A stretch of 64,000 bases of DNA, from assembly GCF_000148725.1 (NCBI RefSeq), contig NZ_GL476314.1:156165-220164 (forward strand), written 5' to 3'. The notes below the pieces were generated by a model. The model searched no databases and had not been told where the DNA came from. It saw nothing but the letters and a program-made list of their open reading frames with translations. Position numbers and translations under genes: made by a program. Position 1 is the stretch's first letter. Each line of letters begins with the position of its first letter. The stretch comes from Roseibium sp. TrichSKD4. Lineage in GTDB: Bacteria > Pseudomonadota > Alphaproteobacteria > Rhizobiales > Stappiaceae. Of this stretch, positions 57,161 to 64,000 are shown piece by piece.

Positions 57161-57277
57161 TCAGCTAGCACCAAAGACGCCTGCGACCGCAGCACCAAGA
57201 CTAAATAGAGCGCCTACGAGGCCCCAATTTGAACCACCTTTGATGCTTTTTTGCTCAGCTTCTGAAACGATACGCAA
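57161..57277 (-). CDS. Double-glycine precursor peptide, class II microcin-like
   Basis: A 38-residue precursor. Residues 1-15 are a classic leader ending in Gly-Gly (RIVSEAEQKSIKGG after the start). The core is 23 residues, starting SNWGLVGALF and ending GVFGAS, rich in Gly, Ala and Val with GxxxG-like spacing, without Lys, Arg, Asp, Glu or Cys. TTG 57277 is the start: AGGGAGGG (57292-57285) lies 7 nt upstream, and the leader then has the usual length. The frame extends to a TTG at 57421, but that would give an atypical 63-residue leader and overlaps TTGACA, a perfect -35 sequence. An 8-bp hairpin (57369-57387) lies in the upstream region. The C39 exporter downstream is the expected processing partner. 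Confidence 0.75.
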   Translation of the reverse strand: MRIVSEAEQKSIKGGSNWGLVGALFSLGAAVAGVFGAS

Positions 57278-57459
57278 ATCTTTACCCTCCCTATGGTTAG
57301 AGTTAAATATTGATGGGTCACATTCTCCATTCACAGTAGATAGTCGATTACAACCCAACGAGACGATAGCCTTCCCTAAGGGAAGGCGCCCCACATTGAT
57401 ATAATTTTGTATCATTGTCAATAGTTCGCCCTGAGAAACCTCAGGCTGCTTTACATTCT

Positions 57460-57497
57460 AGGGTCAGAACAAGATTTGCTCCCGTAGACACGCTAAG
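57460..57497 (-). repeat. Terminal inverted repeat of a Tn3-family transposon
   Basis: A 38-bp segment, GGGTCAGAACAAG at its outer end and CACGCTAAG at its inner end, has the start and finish of Tn3-family ends (GGGGTC...TAAG). It lies 20 bp downstream of the TnpA remnant's stop, exactly where the transposase-side end belongs. The outer edge points to the precursor peptide gene. Confidence 0.75.
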
Positions 57498-57516
57498 GAC
57501 GAACGGATTGTGAACA

Positions 57517-57698
57517 TCATGCAGCCCGGAGGATATTTCCGGGGGGTCGCAACGTCCTTAGGCCTTCAGGTATTTGTTGCTCCGTGCCCCAGGAGTAGAT
57601 GCCGGTCAGATTGATATGCTCACAACTGAGCGGTGAGATGTGCTTGAGCACGTCATCAGGAATATTCCGGCCCTGCTGGCGCAGATGAGCTACTGCTT
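57517..57698 (-). pseudogene. tnpA: C-terminal remnant of a Tn3-family transposase
   Basis: The minus frame reads VAHLRQQGRNIPDDVLKHIS, then PLSCEHINLTGIYSWG and EGLRTLRPPGNILRAA before a stop at 57517. PLxxEHINLTGxYxW is the hallmark C-terminus of Tn3-family TnpA. The rest of the gene is cut off by the IS30 element at 57700. Only about 60 codons remain. Confidence 0.8.
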
Positions 57699-57699
57699 A

Positions 57700-58723
57700 G
57701 ATTCAGATTCGAAGTGCAACACCTGCTATTTGAGCAGGTGGCATGGGAATACAATACAGACATCTTGATTTGGCAGAACGGTGCCGGATTTGTGCGATGA
57801 GAAGCCTTGGACACAGCCTTGATGATATCGCGGCTATGCTTGGTCGGTCGAAGTCTACGATTAGCCGTGAGCTTAGGCGCAATAGCGGGGATAAAGGCTA
57901 CAAGCCGGATCAGGCTGACCGGATGGCCTGGGCTCGTAAACTTCGCGGTCACTTGCTTGAGCGCCACAGCCAGCTTCGAGGCTGCGTCGTGGCCCGTCTT
58001 GGCATGGGATGGACCCCGGAACAGATCACTGGCCGGCTGCGGCTTGAAGGATCACAGCACACGCTCAGCCCGGAGTCCATTTACCGCTACGTCTACAGTG
58101 CACATGGACGCAAGGACAAGCTTCACCGGTATCTGGCCCAAAGGAAGGCCAAACGGGGGTATCGCCGCCGGAAAGGCCGCACATCGCGAACAGATGAGGC
58201 AAAACAGCCGATCTGGCTGCGACCGACAAAGGCTCATACCCGTGCCGAGGTTGGTCATTGGGAGGGCGATTGCATGCATTTTCGCAAACAGAGCGATATT
58301 CTCCTAACCCTTCAGGACCGCAAGACCAGGTACTGGATAATGAATAAACTTCCGCGCAAAGACGCTGAGACAACCGCGAACATGGTGCGAGACCGTTTCG
58401 CTGAAATGCCTAAAAAGGCCCGCAAAACAATTACTCTTGATAACGGAAGCGAGTTTGCCCAGCATCGAAAGCTGGAACAAAAGACAGGAGTGCGAGCCTT
58501 CTTCTGCGAACCGCACTCGCCTTGGCAACGCGGGTCAATCGAAAACGGAAATGGCCGTGTTCGGCGGGACCTGCCCAGAAAAACTGACCTTCAAAACTGG
58601 ACGGACGAGGACATTGAAAACCTCACATTCATCTTCAATTCAACACCGCGAAAATGTCTTGGTTACAGAACTCCAATCGAGGCATTCGCAAAGGAAATAG
58701 GTGTTGCACTTAAATTGTGAATC
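57700..58723 (+). mobile_element. IS30-family insertion sequence
   Basis: A 1024-bp element with 25-bp inverted ends (57700-57724 and 58699-58723) matching at 21 of 25 positions, both beginning GATTCA and ending AAGTGCAACACCT. The flanks (CTTA on the left, CACC on the right) show no duplication, so one side was changed after insertion. Confidence 0.88.
57743..58720 (+). CDS. IS30-family transposase
   Basis: A 325-residue transposase. The N-terminal HTH is YRHLDLAERCRICAMRSLGH with IAAMLGRSKSTISRELRRN. The catalytic acids are in VGHWEGDCMHFR, TITLDNGSEFAQH and WQRGSIENGNGRVRRDLPR. The C-terminal part FNSTPRKCLGYRTPIEAF is the usual IS30 ending. It appears complete; its stop lies inside the right inverted repeat. 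Confidence 0.94.
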   Translation: MGIQYRHLDLAERCRICAMRSLGHSLDDIAAMLGRSKSTISRELRRNSGDKGYKPDQADRMAWARKLRGHLLERHSQLRGCVVARLGMGWTPEQITGRLRLEGSQHTLSPESIYRYVYSAHGRKDKLHRYLAQRKAKRGYRRRKGRTSRTDEAKQPIWLRPTKAHTRAEVGHWEGDCMHFRKQSDILLTLQDRKTRYWIMNKLPRKDAETTANMVRDRFAEMPKKARKTITLDNGSEFAQHRKLEQKTGVRAFFCEPHSPWQRGSIENGNGRVRRDLPRKTDLQNWTDEDIENLTFIFNSTPRKCLGYRTPIEAFAKEIGVALKL

Positions 58724-58769
58724 CACCCCTTCTCAAAAAAAGCATGATCGGGGATGGGGTCGACGACGA

Positions 58770-59015
58770 ATGAGATATCCCGCCTCCGAGAAACTTGAAA
58801 TCATTCGACTGGTGGAGCAGTCCCATCTTCCAGTCAGACAGACGCTGGATCGGCTGGGTATTCCAAGGTCAACCTTCTACGTCTGGTATGACAAATATCA
58901 AACCGGTGGCATAGATGCCTTGCAGGACACGGCCCCCATGCCTGCACGGGTCTGGAACCGGATCCCCGATGATATCCGCCAACAGGTCATTGATCTGGCC
59001 CTGGAAGAACCGGAG
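58770..59015 (+). pseudogene. 5' fragment of an IS3-type transposase
   Basis: About 82 codons: MRYPASEKLEIIRLVEQSHL, LDRLGIPRSTFYVWYDKYQT and PDDIRQQVIDLALEEPE. This is the HTH and linker part of an IS3-family transposase; the integrase core is missing because the IS6 element begins at 59016. The frame continues into IS6 sequence for a few codons. Confidence 0.75.
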
Positions 59016-59906
59016 GGCCTGTCGCATAGTTTTCTTGTTAACCCCGGCTTGAGAATTCGGTGATGAAAAGGCGTTCCGATTTGTTGGAGTGCGGGTTTAT
59101 GATTCTGAATGCCATTACCGAAAAGCTGAAGCGCCAATCAAAGGACGATTTCAAAGGGCGGCATTTCGAGGCATGGCTCATTGTTCAGGCCGTTGCCTGG
59201 TACTTGCGCTATCCGCTGAGCTATCGAGATTTGGAGGAGATGTTCCAGGAGCGTGGCTTCGAAGTAGATCACAGCACGATCAACCGATGGGTTCTTGCTT
59301 ACGCGCCGATGATCGAGAAACGGCTACGCCAGTTTCGCAGACCCCATTGCGGTTCAGTTCGCATTGACGAAACCTACGTCAAGATCCGCGGCAAGTGGCG
59401 CTACCTGTACCGGGCCATTGACAAATGCGGCAATCCTGTCGACTTTCTGCTAACGGCAAAGCGCGACCTTGATGCGGCCAAACGATTTTTCCGCAAGATG
59501 CTGAAGGACGAGCCCCTGCTATCGCCGGGGAAGATCGGTACCGACGGTGCAAATACCTTCCCGTCAACGATCAAAACGACCGTCGATGACCGGCTCCTGC
59601 GTCCAGATCCAGTACATTATGTCACCAAACATCTACAGCAAAGGATCGAAAGCGACCATTTCAGAGTGAAGAAGAACATGCCAAAGACCGGCGGTTTTCA
59701 ATCCTTCAAAACGGCGCGACGAACGATTGCCGGTTTCGAGGCTATGCTCTGGCTGAAGAAGGGTTTCGGCTTCACTGGCGATTGGACTGTCAACGAACAG
59801 AATGATTTGCTCGCGCAGCTCTTCGGACTTCAAAAGGTTAACAAAGAATGAAAATACCGCCGATCGCAGGGTAGCCTTATCCTGCTGAAAGGTTTGCAAC
59901 ACGGCC
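59016..59906 (+). mobile_element. IS6-family insertion sequence, copy 2
   Basis: An 891-bp element with ends GGCCTGTCGCATAG and TTTGCAACACGGCC, in the same orientation as copy 1. It interrupts the IS3-type fragment on the left and the histidine kinase gene on the right. The 8 bp outside its ends do not match (AACCGGAG and ACCTTATC), so it marks a rearrangement junction rather than a simple insertion. Confidence 0.88.
59060..59851 (+). CDS. IS6-family transposase (copy 2)
   Basis: 263 residues, identical to copy 1 except Asp instead of Gly near residue 253 (NEQNDLLAQ). All DDE motifs are present (RIDETYVKIRGKW, IGTDGANTFPS, RIESDHFRVKK), so it is probably functional. Confidence 0.95.
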   Translation: MMKRRSDLLECGFMILNAITEKLKRQSKDDFKGRHFEAWLIVQAVAWYLRYPLSYRDLEEMFQERGFEVDHSTINRWVLAYAPMIEKRLRQFRRPHCGSVRIDETYVKIRGKWRYLYRAIDKCGNPVDFLLTAKRDLDAAKRFFRKMLKDEPLLSPGKIGTDGANTFPSTIKTTVDDRLLRPDPVHYVTKHLQQRIESDHFRVKKNMPKTGGFQSFKTARRTIAGFEAMLWLKKGFGFTGDWTVNEQNDLLAQLFGLQKVNKE

Positions 59907-62098
59907 ACCTTATCTATGCTTCCAAACGACTGGATGTGGTGCAGTCGAGAATTCGACAAATGATCGCAAGACTTGGGACATTTAGGGAGCAGGTTGTTGG
60001 AGAGTTGGAGAATTCTCAATCTGATCCCGAATCCCGCCTTGCATGGTGGACGCTGCAAAGCATGACAGCTGACAGTTTCAATGCAGCCTATGCAGAGAAT
60101 CTGATTGGTGTAGGTGAGGAGCAACGACAATATCAAAGGCAAAGGCGCCAACTGGCATCACTTCCATTGAGCCAGAAACAAACTGAGTTTCTTCTTAAAC
60201 TTGAAGGAGTGATTTCGGGAGAGACCGGCATTTTCGAACTCCGACGGCAAGAGCTTGCTGTCAATCTCGAAGCACAAAATGCGCTCTTTCGCATCAGACG
60301 CGATGCGAACCTCGTCAATGAATTGGCTATTGGGTATGCGTCTAGAGCAGAAGCCTTTCTTGCCAAGGAAAGATCAAGCTCTTCGTCCACCATTCAATTT
60401 ATCAAACTCACCCTTGCAGTTGTCAGCTTGGTGAGCTTTGCTTTAGCATTATCAGCCGCATTGTTCGTCTCGCGCTATGTTGCCTACAATATTGGACGAG
60501 TAGCTGATGCAATGGTGCGCTTGGCCAATGGAGACAGGGCATCCGCTCTGCCGCGTAAAACAGGCAATGACGATGAAATTGGCGATCTGAACAGATCGTT
60601 TCGTAGTTTCAGAGCGAACGCCCTACGGCTTGATCGGTCACACAAGCAGCTCAATCAACGCAACGCGCTATTTGAGAAGGTTTTCGCCAATATTGCCTAT
60701 GGAATCGCGATTACCGATGCGAGCGGCAAGGTGACAGCTTCGAATCCAGCCTTTGCGGATATTTTGGAAATCGATCCTGCCAAGCCGTTCCGGGAGCCGC
60801 TTGCCAAATGGTTTCATGAAGGAAAGTTTGCCAAGTCTGCTGCAGAAGCAAATGTAAAGTCCAATCTGCGCGGTCAGCTAGAACTAGTCGCTGAAGATGG
60901 TCAAATTTTGGAGTTGAGAGCAAGCCAACTTCCGGATGATGGTCGTGTCTGGTTGGTGGCGGATGTCACCGAAAGCCATACCTTGTCAGCTCGTCTGGCG
61001 CAGATCGATCGCATTGAGGCGTTGGGCAAAGTTGCAGGTGACACAGCTCATGATTTTGCAAACATCCTTTCAACGATCCGCACTCATGCTCATCTTCTCA
61101 CAAGCGGGGCGACTTGTTTACAGAAGAACAATATCTCTGCAATTGAGAACGCCGTTGAGTTCGGCAGCTCTTTAACAGAACGTCTGCTGGCATTCGCGAA
61201 AAAGCAAAATCTCGCACCCGAGGTGGTTGAGCTCAACAGTTTACTCGAAGGGATGATCGAGCTTGCAGAAATTGGACTCAAGGAGAGTGTGGTGCTTAAT
61301 GCCGTGTACGCTCAAGAACCCCTTCATGTGATTGCTGATCCAGGTCAGATGGAATCCACACTTCTCAATCTCATCTTGAACGCAAATAATGCGATTGAGA
61401 ACAAAGGTGAGATCCAAATGCAATTGTTGTCGCATGACGGCGAAGCGACCATCATCATCAAGGACAATGGCATTGGTATGCCCGCTAATGTGCGAACAAA
61501 AGCCATCGAACCTTTCTTCTCCACAAGGGCTGCGGAGGGTGGATCCGGACTTGGGCTTTCAATCGTTTACGGGTTCGTCAAACAATCAGGCGGAAATCTT
61601 ACAATCGAGAGCGAAGAGGGTAAAGGCACAGCAATTTCCATTTCCATGCCTCTGGCAAAATTAGGTGAGCTGGAGACCGAAAACCTACCAACCAAAACAG
61701 CTCTTGTGATTGATGATGACCAACAAATGCGACAAATCGTTGAAACGATCCTTTGTGGCATGAACTACAAGTCGACCTTGTGCAGCAATGCCAATGACGC
61801 GCTAAAGCACCTGGAGACCGGTAAATTCCATCTAGTTGTCAGTGATTTTGATCTGGGATCAGAGATTACCGGCCGTGATATTTTGGAGACCTCAGCCAAG
61901 AAATTGCCATATGCGATGCGCATTCTTATCTCAGGCAAGTCATCATTGAGCGACGACTATGATGGACCCAACACAATGGTTCAGAAACCTGTCACAGCAA
62001 AGAAGTTGAAACTCATCCTGCAACAAAATGACGCCTTTTCATCACCGAATTCTCAAGCCGGGGTTAACAAGAAAACTTTGCGACAGGCCCCAATTTGA
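59894..62098 (+). pseudogene. Hybrid sensor histidine kinase truncated at both ends by IS6 sequence
   Basis: The open frame starts at a TTG inside the right end of IS6 copy 2 and ends inside an inverted IS6 remnant (last 22 residues from DAFSSPNSQAGVNKK onward). Between them are the end of a helical sensor domain, a membrane helix (LTLAVVSLVSFALALSAALF), HAMP, a PAS region (YGIAITDASGKVTASNPAFA), the phosphoacceptor region VAGDTAHDFANILSTI, an ATPase domain (LILNANNAIENKGE, IIIKDNGIGMP, GGSGLGLSIVYGF) and a receiver domain (ALVIDDDQQM, VVSDFDLG, MVQKPVTAKKL). The N-terminal membrane anchor is lost. The core could still be catalytic if expressed. Confidence 0.8.
62031..62089 (-). mobile_element. 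59-bp remnant of an IS6 left end, inverted
   Basis: Reversed, this stretch equals the first 59 bp of IS6 copies 1 and 2 except for one base (GTCGCAAAG here, GTCGCATAG there). With copy 2 it brackets the kinase fragment in opposite orientation. It ends abruptly at 62031, so the rest of the element was deleted. Confidence 0.88.
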
Positions 62099-62497
62099 AG
62101 TAATGAAAAGCCACTTTTGGTTTGCTTCGCGGCTGGGGTTCCAAGGGCCCTCCCTTGGCAAGTTGCATTTGGCATCAAACGGCCTCGGTTCGCTCTGTGA
62201 CCGGGTTGTTTGTGCAAATATGCAAACTTGCGGGCGCAGTGCGCCCCTTTTCGGCTATGCTGTTCACGCAGCGTCCGCTTTGAGGAAAAACTCGGCTTTG
62301 CCGGTCAACGCTGCGATGTTCTTCGGGCTCTGCCCGTTCATTTTTGTCTTGTAGTTCAGGTCTGCACAAAGCGGTGAAAAAGTTGGCAATCAGGCCTGAT
62401 GATGTAGAAGCCACGCCGCTTGCTTTGATGTGGGAAGGTATAATCCTCCAAGCTGCAGGATTATACCTCATGAATAAATGAAAACACTGTATCTTCA
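62099..62497. other. Spacer between the IS6 remnant and the methyltransferase gene
   Basis: About 400 bp without a supported gene. The short frames have no recognisable motif. A perfect stem-loop lies at its right end (62436-62468). Confidence 0.4.
62436..62468. other. Perfect 12-bp stem-loop after the pmtA-like gene
   Basis: AGGTATAATCCT (62436-62447) and AGGATTATACCT (62457-62468) are perfect complements around a 9-nt loop, 29 nt beyond the methyltransferase stop. There is no T-run in either direction, so it may be a Rho-assisted terminator, an mRNA-stabilising hairpin or an operator. Confidence 0.5.
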
Positions 62498-63202
62498 TCA
62501 ATCAGGTTTGCGCAGCCGCAGAAGTGTAAACAGTTTGAACGGCGGCAGGGTTTCCTCACATTCCGGGAGCAAGATTGTTCGATCCAGAACCCGGCTTTTT
62601 GGAAAGTCCGGGTTCCAGCCGAGCCGATGACCGAAGCGTTTCAAGGCTCTCTCCACGGTCAGACGCAACCCGGCCTCCGCGGAGAAGTGATTGACAAAGA
62701 TTACCGTTCCACCCGGTTTCGTCACACGTTCTAATTCCCGGATAACCTTGTCGGGGTCTGGCACGACCGTAATAACGAACATGGCGACAACCACGTCGAA
62801 ATGACCATCCGGATAAGACAGATCCGCAGCGTCCATAACTTGCAGCTGATCCACGTTATCTCTGCCCGCCGCTTTCGCCCGAGCCTGCTTCAGCATGTCT
62901 TCGCTAAGATCAATACCTGTAATTTTCAGGTGGCTGCCATAAAGCGGAAGCGACATGCCTGTGCCAATGCCCGCCTCAAGCACGTGGCCCTGAAGCTGGT
63001 TGACATGTTTGACCGCCGCACGCCGCCCCCAAAACAGGGGGCCAGCGAAAATGTAATCATAAATGGGAGCCCAACGGGCATAGGCAGCCAGAACCGCCGC
63101 CCCATCAAGCTTCTTCGTGCCCGATAGACCGCCCTTGAATATCCTTTCCGCCTTTTGCTTGAGGAGCCGGATATGCCTGGGAAGAGTGCCAGTCTGGTGC
63201 AT
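62498..63202 (-). CDS. SAM-dependent methyltransferase, PmtA-like
   Basis: A 234-residue class I methyltransferase. [20 protein letters not shown] is typical of phosphatidylethanolamine N-methyltransferases of the Rhodobacter/Rhizobium PmtA type. The SAM-binding motif is [16 protein letters not shown], with [15 protein letters not shown] as motif II and [20 protein letters not shown] as motif IV. It would convert phosphatidylethanolamine towards phosphatidylcholine at the membrane surface. The first 30 residues are a non-family extension. It is intact in the middle of transposon debris, so it is either island cargo or a surviving chromosomal gene. Confidence 0.8.
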   Translation of the reverse strand: MHQTGTLPRHIRLLKQKAERIFKGGLSGTKKLDGAAVLAAYARWAPIYDYIFAGPLFWGRRAAVKHVNQLQGHVLEAGIGTGMSLPLYGSHLKITGIDLSEDMLKQARAKAAGRDNVDQLQVMDAADLSYPDGHFDVVVAMFVITVVPDPDKVIRELERVTKPGGTVIFVNHFSAEAGLRLTVERALKRFGHRLGWNPDFPKSRVLDRTILLPECEETLPPFKLFTLLRLRKPD

Positions 63203-63379
63203 GGAATGCCGTGTCTAAAATGGGTTTCCGTGCAGTATCTACGCGTTGAATGCCTGAAAGTAAACACACTTGCCGTAAGGTCAGCTCGGCACTATGGCCG
63301 CGACAAGCTCGAGCAGTGGTATTCCGGTATTGCCAACTTGTTGAATTCGTGGTGCATGACACCCCATTCTGGACGGGAT

Positions 63380-64000
63380 TCAGGCGTTTATTTTTCCAGT
63401 GTAGTCTTGCCATATTGCGAATGCATCAGCCCTTGCATGCCGGTATGAAGGTGCGGACAGTTTATATCGGCGCGGCCGGAAAAGCGTGTTGATCTGATCA
63501 TGGGCAGACAGGAAGCGTTGTGCCTGACGCGGAGATTTGAACCGGCCCATGATCTTCTCCCGTTTACGTGTTGGGCGATGGGAGTTCTCAATCCTGTTAT
63601 TCAAGCCCTTGTGAGCGCGATGATCGGCATTTGGCGCAAGAGCCCGAACCGGCTTGGTGTAACTGCGCAGTTTGTCTGTCACCACGACCCGGGGTTCGCC
63701 GTATTGCGTGACCAGCGTGCCAAAGAAACGTCTGGCTGCCCTGGCATTCCGACGCGATTGAACCAGGATATCCAGTACGTCTCCATCCCCGTCAATCGCC
63801 CGCCAGAGCCAGTATTTGACACCACCAATAACGATCACCGCTTCATCCAGGTGCCATTTGCTATTGGGCTTTGGACGGTCACGACGAATGCAGCGCGCAA
63901 AATGTCGGCCAAACCGGTTCACCCATTTGCGGACTGTTTCCCTACTGACAGCAATTCCCCGCTCCGCTAGCAGGTCTTCAACATCCGCCGCGTTCAACGC
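63380..64000 (-). CDS. IS6-family transposase, different type, cut by the window edge
   Basis: The frame is open to the right edge; about 30-35 N-terminal residues lie outside. Visible parts are [20 protein letters not shown] (HTH), [20 protein letters not shown] (first D), [19 protein letters not shown] (second D) and [20 protein letters not shown] (E). This is an IS6-family transposase clearly distinct from the two copies at 51951 and 59060. The C-terminus ([12 protein letters not shown]) is complete at 63380. The corresponding inverted end should lie at about 63,200-63,370 but was not defined. Confidence 0.9.
   Translation of the reverse strand, partial: ALNAADVEDLLAERGIAVSRETVRKWVNRFGRHFARCIRRDRPKPNSKWHLDEAVIVIGGVKYWLWRAIDGDGDVLDILVQSRRNARAARRFFGTLVTQYGEPRVVVTDKLRSYTKPVRALAPNADHRAHKGLNNRIENSHRPTRKREKIMGRFKSPRQAQRFLSAHDQINTLFRPRRYKLSAPSYRHARADAFAIWQDYTGKINA

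Noticed and set aside
57278-57421. A longer start for the peptide precursor at TTG 57421
   Set aside because: It gives a 63-residue leader unlike C39 substrates and coincides with TTGACA, while the internal TTG has an excellent ribosome-binding site.

Overview
The window looks like the chromosome of a marine, Hyphomicrobiales-type alphaproteobacterium, probably close to Stappiaceae (Roseibium/Labrenzia). This is inferred from gene content and order: carA - yqeY - dnaG - rpoD on one axis, greA next to carB, a LysR regulator beside trxB with an AbcR-like small RNA candidate, a PmtA-type methyltransferase, DUF3775, DUF1624 and DUF930 proteins, and cytoplasmic PAS chemoreceptors. No database search was possible, so the taxon is an inference.

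Positions 1-47,000 are mostly ordinary core chromosome. The left edge holds the 5' part of an HNH-family protein with no normal start codon, a degenerate GGDEF protein and a chemoreceptor broken by two frameshifts. Next come a sugar/choline-type kinase, small membrane proteins, a PAS protein, an IS5-family element (8489-9969) flanked by GACTTA, a soluble chemoreceptor, aatA, a frameshifted Tat-exported amidohydrolase, a DUF302 protein and msrP. A candidate AbcR-type sRNA with a LysR-type box lies on the way to the LysR gene and trxB. Positions 20,000-35,800 carry housekeeping genes (ELM1-like protein, Lrp, greA, carB, XRE and MerR regulators, carA, yqeY, dnaG, rpoD) and a TonB-like protein with a 29-unit perfect hexanucleotide repeat. 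Positions 35,800-47,000 hold an MFS exporter, an outer-membrane barrel, two tandem ketosteroid-isomerase-like genes, an ArsR-permease pair with a clear palindromic operator, an FAD oxidoreductase, cytochrome b561, speD-speE, a GNAT protein, a SIMPL-domain protein and an AI-2E-type permease.

From the CAT-anticodon tRNA at 47069 to the right edge the window is an accessory island. A tyrosine recombinase follows the tRNA, then an 828-residue orphan protein with hydrophobic helices. The centrepiece is a leftward, AT-rich cassette at 52808-57277: a 38-residue double-glycine precursor peptide, an attenuator hairpin, a C39-peptidase ABC exporter (split by a frameshift), an LpxL-like acyltransferase and an HlyD-type adaptor. 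I read it as a class II microcin/bacteriocin-like export system whose peptide could be fatty-acylated. The cassette lies between two almost identical, directly oriented IS6-family elements, and the end of a Tn3-family transposon sits just upstream of the peptide gene.

The rest of the island is transposon debris: an IS30 element, an IS3-like fragment, a hybrid histidine kinase cut at both ends by IS6 sequence, and a second type of IS6 transposase at the right edge. An intact pmtA-like gene lies among them. No CRISPR array or rRNA gene was seen.
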